From Typhlomys cinereus (lineage: Eukaryota; Chordata; Mammalia; Rodentia; Platacanthomyidae): 64,000 bases of DNA. The translations under genes and the position numbers were made by a program. Below, in pieces: positions 11,357 through 22,399 of this stretch. The stretch's first letter is position 1, and each line of letters opens with the position of its first letter. The stretch is from the NCBI GenBank assembly GCA_023101885.1, contig JALPQD010000410.1, positions 1,210,142-1,274,141 on the forward strand. Direction: 5' to 3'. The notes beneath the pieces are model-generated. The model was given only the letters and a program-made list of their open reading frames with translations. It had not been told where the DNA came from and searched no databases.

Positions 11357-12947
11357 GCACCCAGATGTAACTCAGTGGGCCACACACAAAAGAAGATATG
11401 AAAGTAGAAGGGAGACTGATAGGGAAGAAGGGTTGAAATTAGAAAAGGAGGTGAATGGGATGGGATTAAGGTATGAAAGTACCATAAATTCATTGTATTC
11501 ATGCATGAAACTCTAAAAGAATAAATTCTGAATTACAAAGGAAATATCAAAAAGATGGAATTCTAAAATTATACATATGCTAACTACTAACATTGGCATG
11601 TAGGCAGATGCCAATGTGTTGATTTTATGGATTATTTAAAGTGTTAGAGAGCAGACAGGCTCTTAAAAAGAGAAGAACAAATCAAAGGTCAAAAGGAAGC
11701 AAGAAAAGGTTTCTTGTTCTTTTTCTTGGTCTCCTGCCCAACTTACTTTAGATCCTTGGCCAAGGCTTTCTGTGCTCACGAGTTCTTTCAAACCGACTGA
11801 AAGTTCACAGGAATGAAAAGGTTTGTGGTCAAAGTAGAATGTCCTAGAGAAATCTTGGCCATTATTTTTTGCTTACATTTGGCATAGTTTCTATGTAATG
11901 TTAACCTATGAGGAAAAAAAAAGACAAACTTTTACCATGCAATGGTAAGTTTGCAATGTCTATTTAGTTTAATAGACATAAAGAAGAAATGGCAATGTAT
12001 TAAGGGACCAGCTAGCTTTTGACTTACCCTGACATTTTTTTCTGGGAAAATCCTACTGCTTAGTTTTGATAGTGTATCCTGGGCTGTATTCCAACATACT
12101 GGACACCTTATCTGTAAAAGGAAAAAGGAGTTTTATTCATTTTTGAACTCACAGATAGCATAGAACTGTAAGTTAAAAGGGGGAGGGGAGAATAAAGTGA
12201 CCTTAACATCCTCTGGAAGAGTTTCTTGCTTCCTATCCACTGAGAGCTTCCACCTTTCTGAGCGCCTGAAATAAGCCTGAGTTTCCCATGGGACCTCAGC
12301 AGATCTTGCCATAGCAGAGGCTACCAAGAATGATGGCAGGGGAACAGAAGCCTTCCTTTTCTGTCTCTGCTTTCTCCCCATGAAACTGAATGGAAAGCAG
12401 GTTCTGTGTGTTGCACATCTCACTAATTAGCATCAAAAGATGGTGTCACTGGTTCCCTAAGGAAGTGTCAAACCTTTGCATATATCCAGAAGCGTGCCTT
12501 CCCTAAATGGAATTTTTAGGAAAATTGCATAGTGTTCAGAGCCGGTCTCTGAGAGGTCAGAATCCGGATCCCATTGAAAAGTCATTTATTCCAAACTAAA
12601 AGTTATGAAAATAGGAACTCCCTTGAAAGTGAACTTTATATTCAAAGTAACCTGGTAATGTGACTTCCCAGTGTAGGGAACCTCCCAGGGGTTAACAAAT
12701 CATAGTAGTGAGAAACAAATGTTCTCAATTCTTAGTAGTTTGGAAACTCATGTGAATGGGAAGAGATGGTCATGTGAAAGCTGCAGTCTGGGGATTGGAA
12801 GATCCAGACTCTCAACTCGGTGGATCCAAGTATGGCAGCAATTCCCAGGCCCCAGCATGGTCATCAAATGTGAAAGGTTAGATTGTGGTCCCAAAACACT
12901 GACTTTCTCTAACATCCAGGTGGGATTTTTTTAAGAGGCAGCAATAA

Positions 12948-13175
12948 GAACCGGAAAGATGGCTCAGTCAATGAGGTGTTTTCCTTACAAGCATGAGAAC
13001 CTGAATTTGAATCCCAGCACCCACATAAAAGCCAGGGGCAAGGGCACATAACTTAGAATTTGGGGGTCAGAGACAGGAAGATTGCTAGCATTCATTCAGC
13101 AGCTAGACTAGCCAAATTAATGAACTTCAGAGTCAGTGAGATGCTTTTTCTCAAAAATAAGGTGGAGAAAAATGA
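12948..13175 (+). mobile_element. B3/B2-type SINE, plus orientation
   Basis: Head ACCGGAAAGATGGCTCAG, B-box region TGAATTTGAATCCCAGCACC, body GCCAGGGGCAAGGGCACATA and 3' part GTCAGTGAGATGC, TCAAAAATAAGGTGGAG match the tRNA-derived B3-like body order. Followed by a (TC)n stretch at 13196-13211. Confidence 0.8.
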
Positions 13176-13179
13176 AGTG

Positions 13180-15344
13180 TGACACCATCTCACTTCATCT
13201 CTCTCTCTCTTCTTTCTCTGTATATTCTCCATTTTTTTCTCTCATTTAACTGACCTCATTTCTCCTTTTTATTTTCTTTCTACTCACCACTTCCCATTGC
13301 ATTCTGGGGCATTGACCATGTTTTTTTTTTTTTTTTTAACCTGTTTATAGATCTCACCAGTAAGAACAAACTCCTGGGCTGATCTCTGATGGACAAGTAG
13401 GGTACATCCAAAGGACAATTGTTGCCTGACCATGGATCATCCTGCACCTTAACCACACTTGGTTGAAAAGTACAAATGGGCAGAATCAAGAGGGTCAAGC
13501 AGCAGGGGGTTGAGCCACTCAGAATTCTTGCTGATTTGATGACTATCTAAAAAGATAAATAACATCTTTCTAGAGGAAAGCAAATGTTCTCTACCTTCCT
13601 TTATCCAAGCAGAGGTTGTAGGGTGAAGCTCAACAGTCCTCTATTTTCTTTCATTTCAGATCAAGCTAATTCATGGCAATCATTTTGTGAGGCAGGATTC
13701 ATGTAATAGTACTCAAAAATTTTTCCTTGTCAGACCTTAGAGTCTGAAGCGACCTTTTCTTTGTAGTAAATGGTCAATTGACATGTGTCACCATTTACCC
13801 CTCAAATGAATCCAGTTCAGCCCACAGTGCTAAGGGAATAAAGGACATTCCTTGTCACTGGAAGAGGAGAGAAAACATATCATATTTCTATCAGCTGACT
13901 TTCAGGATACTTTAATATCTATCTCATTAACTTCACACCAGTAATATAGAATTTGAATAACTTAGATATATACTAGCCCAAACTTGAACTTCTTGTTTGT
14001 GAAGAATGGCTTGCCAAATAAATTAATGACATAAACACCATTTCAGACAAAATGTTCAATTTGTGGGAAGACAAGCTATTTTTAACCTGCCTCAAGTAAT
14101 TATAAGTTAATTTTGTGCTCTGATCTTTAAATTAGTTTCTCCTGATGTTTCTCTATTAGGTATCCTTTCTTCCTAAAGAAAAATACAGCTCACTAAACTG
14201 GTATTTCCAATTATTTCATCCACTGCATGATATATATATATATATAATATTGCATATATTTATGTATATATTTTTGTGTTGTATATTTTTATATATTGTA
14301 ATTCAAAAGGGAACATTTAAAGTTTTGTCAAATACCTTTTCCTTACAAAAACACCACATCAACAAGACTGAATAATTCAAACACCCTGAAAATATTTATA
14401 CCTAACGTAGGAACCAGTCATCCACAAAGTGACCAGAAGTCATGTGACTGGGAATCCTTGTCATTGATCTCCTTGCTTCATTGTCTGTTCTCCTGTGTGT
14501 GTGTGTGTGTGATATACTCTGCATTCCTTTCCTCTTTGCCTAACTTTTTTTTCCTATTTCTCCTTATTTTCTTCCCACCAGCATTTTAGGTATTGTCTGG
14601 GCCTTTCCATTCATTTGAACATTGGAGATATTCCTAAGGGGTACCCTGGGTGGATACCAGAAGAATCCACCCGTAATTCCAAAAGACAATACATAGGCCC
14701 CAGCCCACCATATTGACCCCACTATACTGATTTGATTATTTTTGGATTCATTTGATAATTGTGAATTCCTAAGTTAGGAAAAAGTAAGAAATTTCTCTTT
14801 GGTTTATCCAAAGTATCATACTAATAAATATAAGGATATATAAAAAGAAGCCAAGATATATATATTTTGGCTTCTTTTTGCTCAAAAGTGTTTCTAAAGC
14901 CTGTTCTTTCCAATCCTGTGGGAATCACTTCTAATTCCAAAACAAATGCAAATAAGAAATAGTAATTTCTAATGCTACACTCTACCTCTGACTTGATGAA
15001 AATCTCATGGCCTTCCCATGCAGAAGGTAGGATTCAATAATCTGTAACTACAGTACTAATTAGAGAAAATGGGAGGTGGAGGTTTTATTAATTTATTGCA
15101 CTATGTAACCTTTTCACTATTTTTAATGTGACCCTTAACATCATGTGGTATACCTTACTATGCAATAAAGATTACACTAAAGAAAGAAATTCACAAATCA
15201 AGCTAATGGGACATTACTTGTTTAACATGGAAACTGTCTCATACTAGGCAAGTAAGACAGGTTGAACTTGTCTCCTCTTAAATTTAAGTCACACAAAGAA
15301 TCATAGATTTCATTATGGAATTTCCACGCATATAGGTAGTCATG
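13180..15344. other. AT-rich intron sequence, no gene
   Basis: Contains (TC)n at 13196, a 17-base T run at 13321, (TA)n at 14230-14246, a short (GT)n at 14495 and the 38-bp palindrome at 14842-14879. No exon or RNA gene was recognised. Confidence 0.45.
14842..14879. repeat. 38-bp near-perfect palindrome
   Basis: Bases 42-60 of the line pair with 61-79 in perfect dyad symmetry, with one G-T mismatch (14855/14866). Arms read AAAAAGAAGCC and GGCTTCTTTTT; the centre is ATATAT. No loop is needed, so the DNA can extrude a cruciform and its RNA a long hairpin. Confidence 0.9.
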
Positions 15345-16392
15345 GTATATTGTCTTATTTGTCTCCCTCTTCAGAATCCTCCCCATCCTCTCTCCCTCCC
15401 TTTTGCTGCTTTCCTTCCTCGCCTCAAAACACGCCGCCCTTCTGCTTTCCTGTCACGTGACTCTATCACCCTCTATTTTCCCTCACTTGATATCTGTTTC
15501 TCATTTCTCACAGCTCCTCTTCTACTTCCAGCACACACACACACACACACACACACCCTAGATCGTTGCATATAAGAGAAAATACATGGTATTCAAATTT
15601 TCGAGTTTAACTAACATAATGATCTTCAATTATATCCACTTTCCTACATATGATAACTTCATTTTCCTTTATAGCCAAATAAAATCCCCTTGTGCATGTT
15701 TATCACATTTTCTTTGGCCATTCATGTGTTGGTAGGCACTTGGGCTGCATTTCATGTCTTATATATTGTGATTAATTTAGAATCAAATATGGATGTGCAA
15801 GTATCCTGCAATCTCTGTGGTTTGCTTCTGTAGAGTCCTTGAGTGTGGGCCACCAGTGGTACAGCTGGATTATATGACAATTCCTGTTTTTATTGTTTCC
15901 AGGTACTTCCACATTGATTTTCATAGGAGCTGTTTAATTCCACATTCTCAGCAGTAGCATATAAAGGCTTCTTCCTACCCACATCCTTCATGGACATTCA
16001 CTGTTACTTATTTCTTTCAGAAACTTCTTGCCTATGTCTAAATCTTGAAGGTCTTACCTATGCCTTGCTCTAGCCATTTCAAAGTTTCAGGTCTTACGTT
16101 AAGACTTTGCTCCCTTTTGAATTGACTTTTGTGCAGAATGAGAAACAGAGACACAACTTTTGTTTTACATATGAATATCCAGTTTTCCCAGTACCATTTA
16201 TTCAAGGAGTTAATTTTTTACCTGTGTATATTTTTGACACTTTCGTTAAAAAAAAATGAGGTGACTGCATGGATGTATTTATGGGTCCTTTAATCTCTTC
16301 CACTGCTCATCTGTTTTTGTGAGAGCACCATACAGGTTTTATAAGAGGGCTCTGTAGCATAATCTGAGATAAGTTAACAATTATGGTACCTT

Positions 16393-16595
16393 GGGGCTGG
16401 AGAGATGGACAGCAGAGAAGGTGCGTGCTCATAAACCTGGTGGCCTAAGTTCAGTTCCTGGAGACCTAAAAGGTGGAAGAGAAAAATAACTTCAAGAAGT
16501 GGTCCTCTGATCTCCACCCATGCTTGATAGCATACATGTACATTTACGGTCATTCTCCCGCCACCCATAAATAAATAAATAAATAAAATAAAAAA
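16393..16595 (+). mobile_element. B3/B2-type SINE inserted in the L1
   Basis: Head GGGGCTGGAGAGATGG, then GGTGGCCTAAGTTCAGTTCC, TCAAGAAGTGGTCCTCTGATC and an (AAAT)n tail. Imperfect target duplication at 16379-16392 and 16596-16609 (11 of 14 bases equal). It inserted after the L1. Confidence 0.9.
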
Positions 16596-17579
16596 AATTG
16601 TGATACCTCCAGAGTTGCTTTATGCTTAGGATTGCTTTGGCTATTCTGGGGATTTTGTTTGCGTTTCCACATAAAATACAGGATATTTTTTCTGATGTCA
16701 TGAAAAATGTAATTAGGATTTTGTTGGTGATTTGTCTACCATGTAGATGACTTTTGGTAGTATACTATTTTAATAATTTAATTCTGCCAATTCATGAGCA
16801 TGGATAATCTATATATCTTCTAATGACTTTAATGTCATAATATTTTTATTTTAGACATCTTTCATCTCTGGTTGGGTTTTGTTCCTGGTATTTTATTTTA
16901 TTTGAAGCTATAATAGTAGCATTTATTTTGTGATTTCTTTCTTTATAAATTCATTATTTTTATATGAAAGTCTTCTAGTATTTGTATGTTGATTCTGTAT
17001 CCTGCTGCTTTGCTTGAAGTGTGTGTAAAGCCTAAAGGTTTTCTGGTAGAGTCTCTGGGATTTTTAAGTATAAGATCATGTTGCTGGCATATAGGGGTAC
17101 TGTGTGGTATAGTATTTGCTTTGGGTTTATCATATGTAGCTTATATTTTGCTAAGCTTTGTTCCTTATAGCCTTTAGTTCTTTAGGTCTTTTATGAAAAT
17201 GTGATGATGAACTTTGCCAGGGTCCTTTTCTTTGATATTGAGACAATCATTTGATTTCTGGCCTTAAGTCTATTTATGTGTTGTAGTTTATTTATTAGTT
17301 TGAGTATGTTTAACTTTGCATCCCTGTAATGAAACCAGCTTAATCATACTTTTGAGCTGAATTGTAAGAATTTCATTGAAATGTTTTTTTGTCTGTGTTC
17401 CATAAGGGAATTTGGTCTAGAGTTTTCTTTTTTGTCGTTGTTATGAGGGTAATGCTGGCTTTGTGTAATGAATTTCAAATTGTTCTTTCCGTTTCTGTTT
17501 CATGAAACACTTTGTAGAGTACTAGTGTTCATGTTTCCTTAAAATCTTGACATTGCTTAGCATAAAATATATCCTATCA

Positions 17580-17583
<4 letters not shown>

Positions 17584-17611
<28 letters not shown>
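17584..17611 (+). repeat. (GT)n microsatellite
   Basis: About 14 GT units within the antisense L1, followed by ATTCATAC and a shorter GT run. Confidence 0.9.
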
Positions 17612-17612
<1 letters not shown>

Positions 17613-18870
17613 TCATACGTGTGTGTGATTTTCTAAATTAGGCTTTGGTCCCATTGCTTGTTATGGATATATTCTAGTCATTTTTATCTTCTTTATTGTA
17701 CTTATGTAATGTTCACTTAGTTTCTGCTTCATTAATGTGTTTCCCTGATTGTTGTGATCTCTTGCTGTCTACTGCTTCGGGGTGGGACTTGTTTTTGGTT
17801 TTCGTCATTTATTTAAGAAGGCTGTTTTGTGGTGAAAACATTTATAAATATCAGCTTTCCTCTCAGAACTGCCTTAGCAACTTCCCAAAGGTTCTGTTAA
17901 GCTATGCTTTTATTTTCATTTAATTCTAGGAAATTTTTAATATCCTTCCTGATTTCTTCAGTGATATTACTCAGTCTCCAAGTATTCAAGTCGTTGTGTA
18001 AATACTTTTCCCAGGGAGACATCACACAACCCTGTGTACATTCTTCTTTGCTATTAACTTCTAGTTTTATTCCATGATGATCTGATAAGATATAAGAAAT
18101 TATTTGGATTCTTTTGTTTTTCTTAAGACTTGCTTTGTGGCTGAGAATTTGACCTATTTTAGAGAAATTTCTATAGGTTACTGAGAAAGAGTGTGTATTG
18201 CATATCTGTTTGGTGAAATATTGTGTGAATATTTATTAAGTTTGTTTGATTATAGTTTAATTCTGAAGTTCTTTAATTGGTCTTTAATTTGAATGATTTA
18301 CCTTGAGATGAGATTGGGTTACTGATCACACACTGTTACATTGGAAACTATCAGCCCTTTCCTCTCCAATATGATTTTGAAATTGGAAACCCCAACATTC
18401 ATGCATTCATATTTAAATTGTTGGTGTCTTCTTGCAAAAGCATTCCCTTTATTGATACTTGGTGGCATTCTTTATCTTTTCTGAGTAGTTTTAGTTTGAA
18501 ATCTACTTTGTAATATGTCCAAAATGTTATGCCAGCTTATTTTTGTCTTTCATCCGTCCAAAAGATTGACTTCTGTCCTTTGATGCTTCACCTGGATGTC
18601 TTTATCAATGTGGTGTATTTCTTAGAGACAAAAGATAGTTGTTATTTTTTTAGTCAATCCGTTAGTTGGAGCAACTTATATTTAAGATTATTATTGAGAG
18701 GTACTCAATAATTCCTGAAGATTTTTTTTTTCTGTTTTCTGATTGGATTGTCATATGTTCTTTCCTTTCTCCTTTATTAGTGTTAAGGTTTTGCTTGCTT
18801 ACTATGTGGGGCCTGATTGATTCCTTTCTGACTCTCCTTGTTCATCTATTCATATCATAAATGAATAAAT

Positions 18871-19139
18871 ATTTTTTAGATTAGATAAGCGATAGAAGGG
18901 AAATAAAAAAAATAAAAACGTGATTTTTTTAAAGAAATGCGATGAAGTAAAGTTAAATACTACTAAAAGTGTATTATAAGGAGGAAAGGAGAAAAATGGA
19001 ACAATGAAAGAACATAAGAAAAAACAGAAAGGAAAAAGAAAAAAAATATTCTCCAATAAAAATATATAAACAAAATTAGGTGAATGTATGAAGGGGAGTA
19101 ATAAAAAAAAAAAAACAATAAAAAACACATCAAAGTGAA
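18871..19139. repeat. A-rich low-complexity stretch
   Basis: Strongly A-rich on the + strand, with words such as AAAAAAGAAAGG, between the L1 ORF2 start and a GC-richer block. If the next block is the L1 5' UTR, this position is where ORF1 should lie, but no ORF1-like sequence was recognised. Confidence 0.6.
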
Positions 19140-20160
19140 AATACTGGTGTCAGCATAGAAGAAAGAGCCTGGGAGAGCTCAAGGGAGAAACGATGGAGCT
19201 TTGGTCTTCCTAACATGGGCGCTGCCAGCTGTAACCCTGGGGGTGGTCAGGGGACCTGGGGAGCTCTTGTTTTTCTTAGCTTATCCAGTGCTGACTGGAC
19301 AATGTCCTTTAGAGTTAGCCTCACCTCGGCACTTACCTTCTTTGTGCATGGTGGTGAATCTCTCTCTGCTGGCCACACTAAGCTTTGCTGTCTGCTCTCC
19401 CCCTCCTGGTATTCTCCCTGATACCTAGTGGGGGGAGTATCTCCCAAGTGCATTGGGAGTGAAGGAAGCAACTTTTACCCTGAGATGCATGCAGACACGT
19501 CTATCTATGTGCGCTCAAAACCTCCGGAGCACCAATCACCTTCTGCAGGCACACACTTCAGAATTCTCACACTCTACAGCAGCAAGCGGCACACAGGCTC
19601 AGGGATAACCACATCCAGTCTTATCCTCAGTTGAAGAGATTTGCTGCAGGCTGTGCACTTACTGGCATGACCGCAACTTCCCACATCCTGCATTCCTTCC
19701 AGGGCTGTCTCCTGCCTCTGACCTTCACCCACTCCAGCAAGTTAACCTCAAGTTCCTTGACTTGTGGTCCTTCCTTGTTCTCAGCCCCTCAGAGTAGATT
19801 CCTTCTCCAGCTGGGGCCCCAGCACTGCCTGCAAGTCCCCTCCCCCCCACCCCGGGAAAAATCACTGTCTCACCAAAGCTTTTAACTGACTGAGTATGCC
19901 AGAGCTGTGGGCTTGTCTTCAGGGTAAGACCACCCAGTTTCTTTCCATCAGAGCTGCCAGAATTATCTTTGGGAGGAGGCGTCCACTTCCCCTCCCCTCC
20001 TTCCTGGGAACTCTGTGGCTGAAGCCTGGTGTTTACCTTGAATTACTCCTTTTTGGTGTCCTGCCCATCTTTATCTCAGCATTTTTTCATCTGCTTTTGT
20101 GACTTTCCAAAGTTCTACCTCTTTCTGTCTTTGGAATAAAGTCTAGTTTTTTCTTATATC
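19140..20160 (-). mobile_element. GC-richer block, possibly the 5' UTR of the antisense L1
   Basis: About 1 kb of noticeably higher GC immediately 5' (in L1 orientation) of the ORF2 start. Position, composition and abrupt edges fit an L1 promoter/5' UTR region, and no other source was recognised. Several short open frames on the + strand are products of this composition. Identity is inference. Confidence 0.4.
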
Positions 20161-20429
20161 GACTCTTCTCTTATACTGACTCTTCTTCTTCTTCAGTGGG
20201 TCACATACAAGCAGCTGACAGTTTGTCTTCTTACCCAGGAAGTTTGAATCAGTCTGTTTAGTTGATGATGGAGCTGAGACACAACAATGTTTCAAAACCA
20301 GGGAGTTTTAGAGGCAGAAAATTTTAAGTAAGAGATTGAGAACTATGTTCTTTTTATACTTTTTTTCCCATTCTTATGTGCATGCATGTTGGGATACATA
20401 TATGTGGTGTATGCATGTTTAATTGTATG

Positions 20430-20724
20430 TGTAGGTACACATGCATGTGGAAGCCTATGCCTGATATTGGGAATCGTCTTTGATGTCTCATCTACCTTAT
20501 TCTTTCGAGACCAGGGTTTGTACTCAAAGCTAGAGCTCATCTGTAAACTAGCCTGGCAGCCTTGTTCTGGAGATTCCCAGCCTCTAGCCTAAGAAGGGGG
20601 AATTACAGGCGGGCTTTGCCACCCCCAACAGGAATTTCATATAAGATCTAGGGAACCCAAACTCTGTTTTTCTTGCTGCTGTGGCAAGTGCTTTAACCAC
20701 TGAGCCATCTCCCCAGCCTCCTAA
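20430..20724 (-). mobile_element. B3-type SINE, minus orientation
   Basis: The right end reads CAAGTGCTTTAACCACTGAG CCATCTCCCCAGCC (split here), the reverse of the tRNA-like head; to the left are GAGACCAGGGTTTGTACTC, GGAGATTCCCAGCC and GAATTACAGGCGGGC, reversed B3 body landmarks. Confidence 0.85.
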
Positions 20725-20814
20725 GTTTCAATAGCTAAGAAATATAAAATGGGGATTTAAAAAAAATCTTCCACCATTTTTGAAGTGTGTGGTAGTGAGT
20801 ATAAGGGATATTGG

Positions 20815-20960
20815 GACTGGGTTGAGGACTATGGACTCTAGTTCCAATCCTGTCCTCTACTCTTGGTAAAGCCACACAACCCTTCTAGACATCCTGTGTC
20901 TCTTCTGAATGTGAAAGGACTGGATGAGATGAGATGCTGTGTCCTTCTGACTATCGCATT
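20815..20960 (+). mobile_element. MIR SINE remnant
   Basis: TCCAATCCTGTCCTCTACTC, then GTGTCTCTTCTGAATGTGAAA follow the MIR order (tRNA-like head, then the 'cctcatctgtaaaatg' core). Strongly diverged. Confidence 0.45.
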
Positions 20961-21384
20961 GCTGGACATTACTTAGATTGCACAAGTGCTTGGAGACAAA
21001 ATGGAGGCAGAGAGATTTGTGATGCTAGGGAGCTTGGCATGTTGACAACAGTCTAGCCGAGCTCCTTCAGGGCATCCTGCTAAATCACCACTTGAGCTAC
21101 AACATGGTGCCATGGATGAGCTCCACATGGCGTGGTCAAAGTCAAGAAGGCACAAGGGCTCGCTGCAGCTCCACCCAGTTAAACCTACTAGAGTGTGACC
21201 TAGAGTCATATCCAGCCAATCCAAGCCCATCAGGATTCTGAGTCTCTTCCCCAACGAGGGCTTGGGCAGGAAGTGAAACCTGCTTCATCCTCTTTAATCT
21301 GTATAAGCTTGGGTGGCTTAAGGATGCTGAGATGGACCCAGAAGTGTTGATTACACTCTAGTGACACTGTGAAATAAAACATTT
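20961..21384. other. intron sequence, nothing recognised
   Basis: No repeat family or exon was recognised in this stretch. Confidence 0.4.
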
Positions 21385-21505
21385 GGTCAAGAATAGGAAG
21401 ACTTCAGCTCTGATCCTGAACAAGAAGGTCATTTGGGAAAGTCATTTAGCCTCTTGGTACCTGTTCCCTCTCTCTGAAATGAGTCTTCAATGGATACCTT
21501 TCCAC
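21385..21505 (+). mobile_element. MIR SINE remnant
   Basis: GAAGACTTCAGCTCTGATCC, GGAAAGTCATTTAGCCTC and CTCTCTGAAATGAG lie in MIR order. Diverged and partial. Confidence 0.55.
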
Positions 21506-21960
21506 TTTTTCTTTTACTTCCAGCAATTTCAGATTCTGTGCCATATTACAACTTATGAGGAGGCAAGCCATCCAATTCCTCGGCTGTCAGACTGCAACCT
21601 AGAGACTAATCAGGCAAATTTTCATATGTAGAACATAGACCAGATTTCAGAGGGACGAAAGAGTTGTGAACAAATTCTCTGAACTTGGGCTCATTTGAAA
21701 CCAAATTCTCCATGTGTGTGCCTGAGGATGGCGGGCTTAAAGAAGTCAGTGATCATGGGACCCCTTGATCTTACCTATAGCTTAATTCCTTATCCAGAAT
21801 CTAGACATGGAAGCTTCAAGGCTTCAGTTACTATTCAAATTGACAAAGTACAACCATATGGAGAGAAACTATGTCAAATGGTCATATTAATTGATTTAAT
21901 TTTCTGTAAGACCTCAAAATATCTAATTATCTTAGATCTGGTTGTACTTTGTCAATTTGT

Positions 21961-22148
21961 ATTCATGCAGATGCATGCTCATGCAAATGCATGCTCATGC
22001 AAATGCAGGCATGCTCATGCCACGTCATGTGTATGAAAGTCGGAGGGCAGGGTCAGTTCTCTCCACCCACCTTTTTGTGGAATCTGGTGATTGGACTGAG
22101 GGTGTTATTCTTACATGGTAAGTGCTTTTACCCACTGAGCCATCTTGA
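21961..22148 (-). mobile_element. B3-type SINE, minus, with ATGC-rich tail carrying two octamers
   Basis: The right part (GTAAGTGCTTTTACCCACTG AGCCATCTTG, split here) is the reversed tRNA-like head. The left end is the SINE tail and carries a 16-bp repeat with two perfect ATGCAAAT octamers at 21981-21988 and 21997-22004. Confidence 0.75.
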
Positions 22149-22351
22149 CACTGTCCTGATATCACTCTTTAGAAAAGAAGAACAGATTCAGCTGTTGAGG
22201 TCACATATGTAGAAGTAGTCACATCTGCAGTCGCTTTTCATCTTTTTCCCAAACCAGGGAATGGATTGATTTGTTCTGCTGAACAAAGGGCTCCCTTGCT
22301 CTAAGTTTCCAAATTCCCTGATAACTAAATAGTGTCATAGGGAATGTCAGA

Positions 22352-22353
<2 letters not shown>

Positions 22354-22396
<43 letters not shown>
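22354..22396 (+). repeat. (CA)n microsatellite
   Basis: About 21 uninterrupted CA units. Confidence 0.95.
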
Positions 22397-22398
<2 letters not shown>

Positions 22399-22399
22399 A

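Larger units (their letters stand above)
9495..12947. other. intron sequence with minor repeats
   Basis: Largely unique. It holds an RFX-like palindrome at 9955-9968, an ID remnant at 10823-10890 and a 24-base A run at 11333-11356. No exon was recognised. Confidence 0.4.
15345..18870 (-). mobile_element. L1 LINE, antisense to the gene, 3' UTR plus broken ORF2
   Basis: On the minus strand this reads as L1 3' UTR (to about 15558, with an internal (CA)n at 15533-15556), the end of ORF2 and on to the ORF2 start near 18700. Landmarks seen in reverse are the stretch around 15720-15750 (CCAAGTGCCTACCAACACATG on the minus strand), the T-rich RT region at 16980-17340, and the region near 18660-18700 corresponding to the ORF2 amino terminus. 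Total ORF2 length is well short of the usual 3.8 kb and frames are broken, so it is dead. A B3-type SINE interrupts it at 16393-16595. Confidence 0.85.

Noticed and set aside
19201..19885. Cluster of open frames of 60-84 codons on the + strand
   Set aside because: They fall in the GC-richer block next to the antisense L1 and overlap each other in different frames; composition effect.
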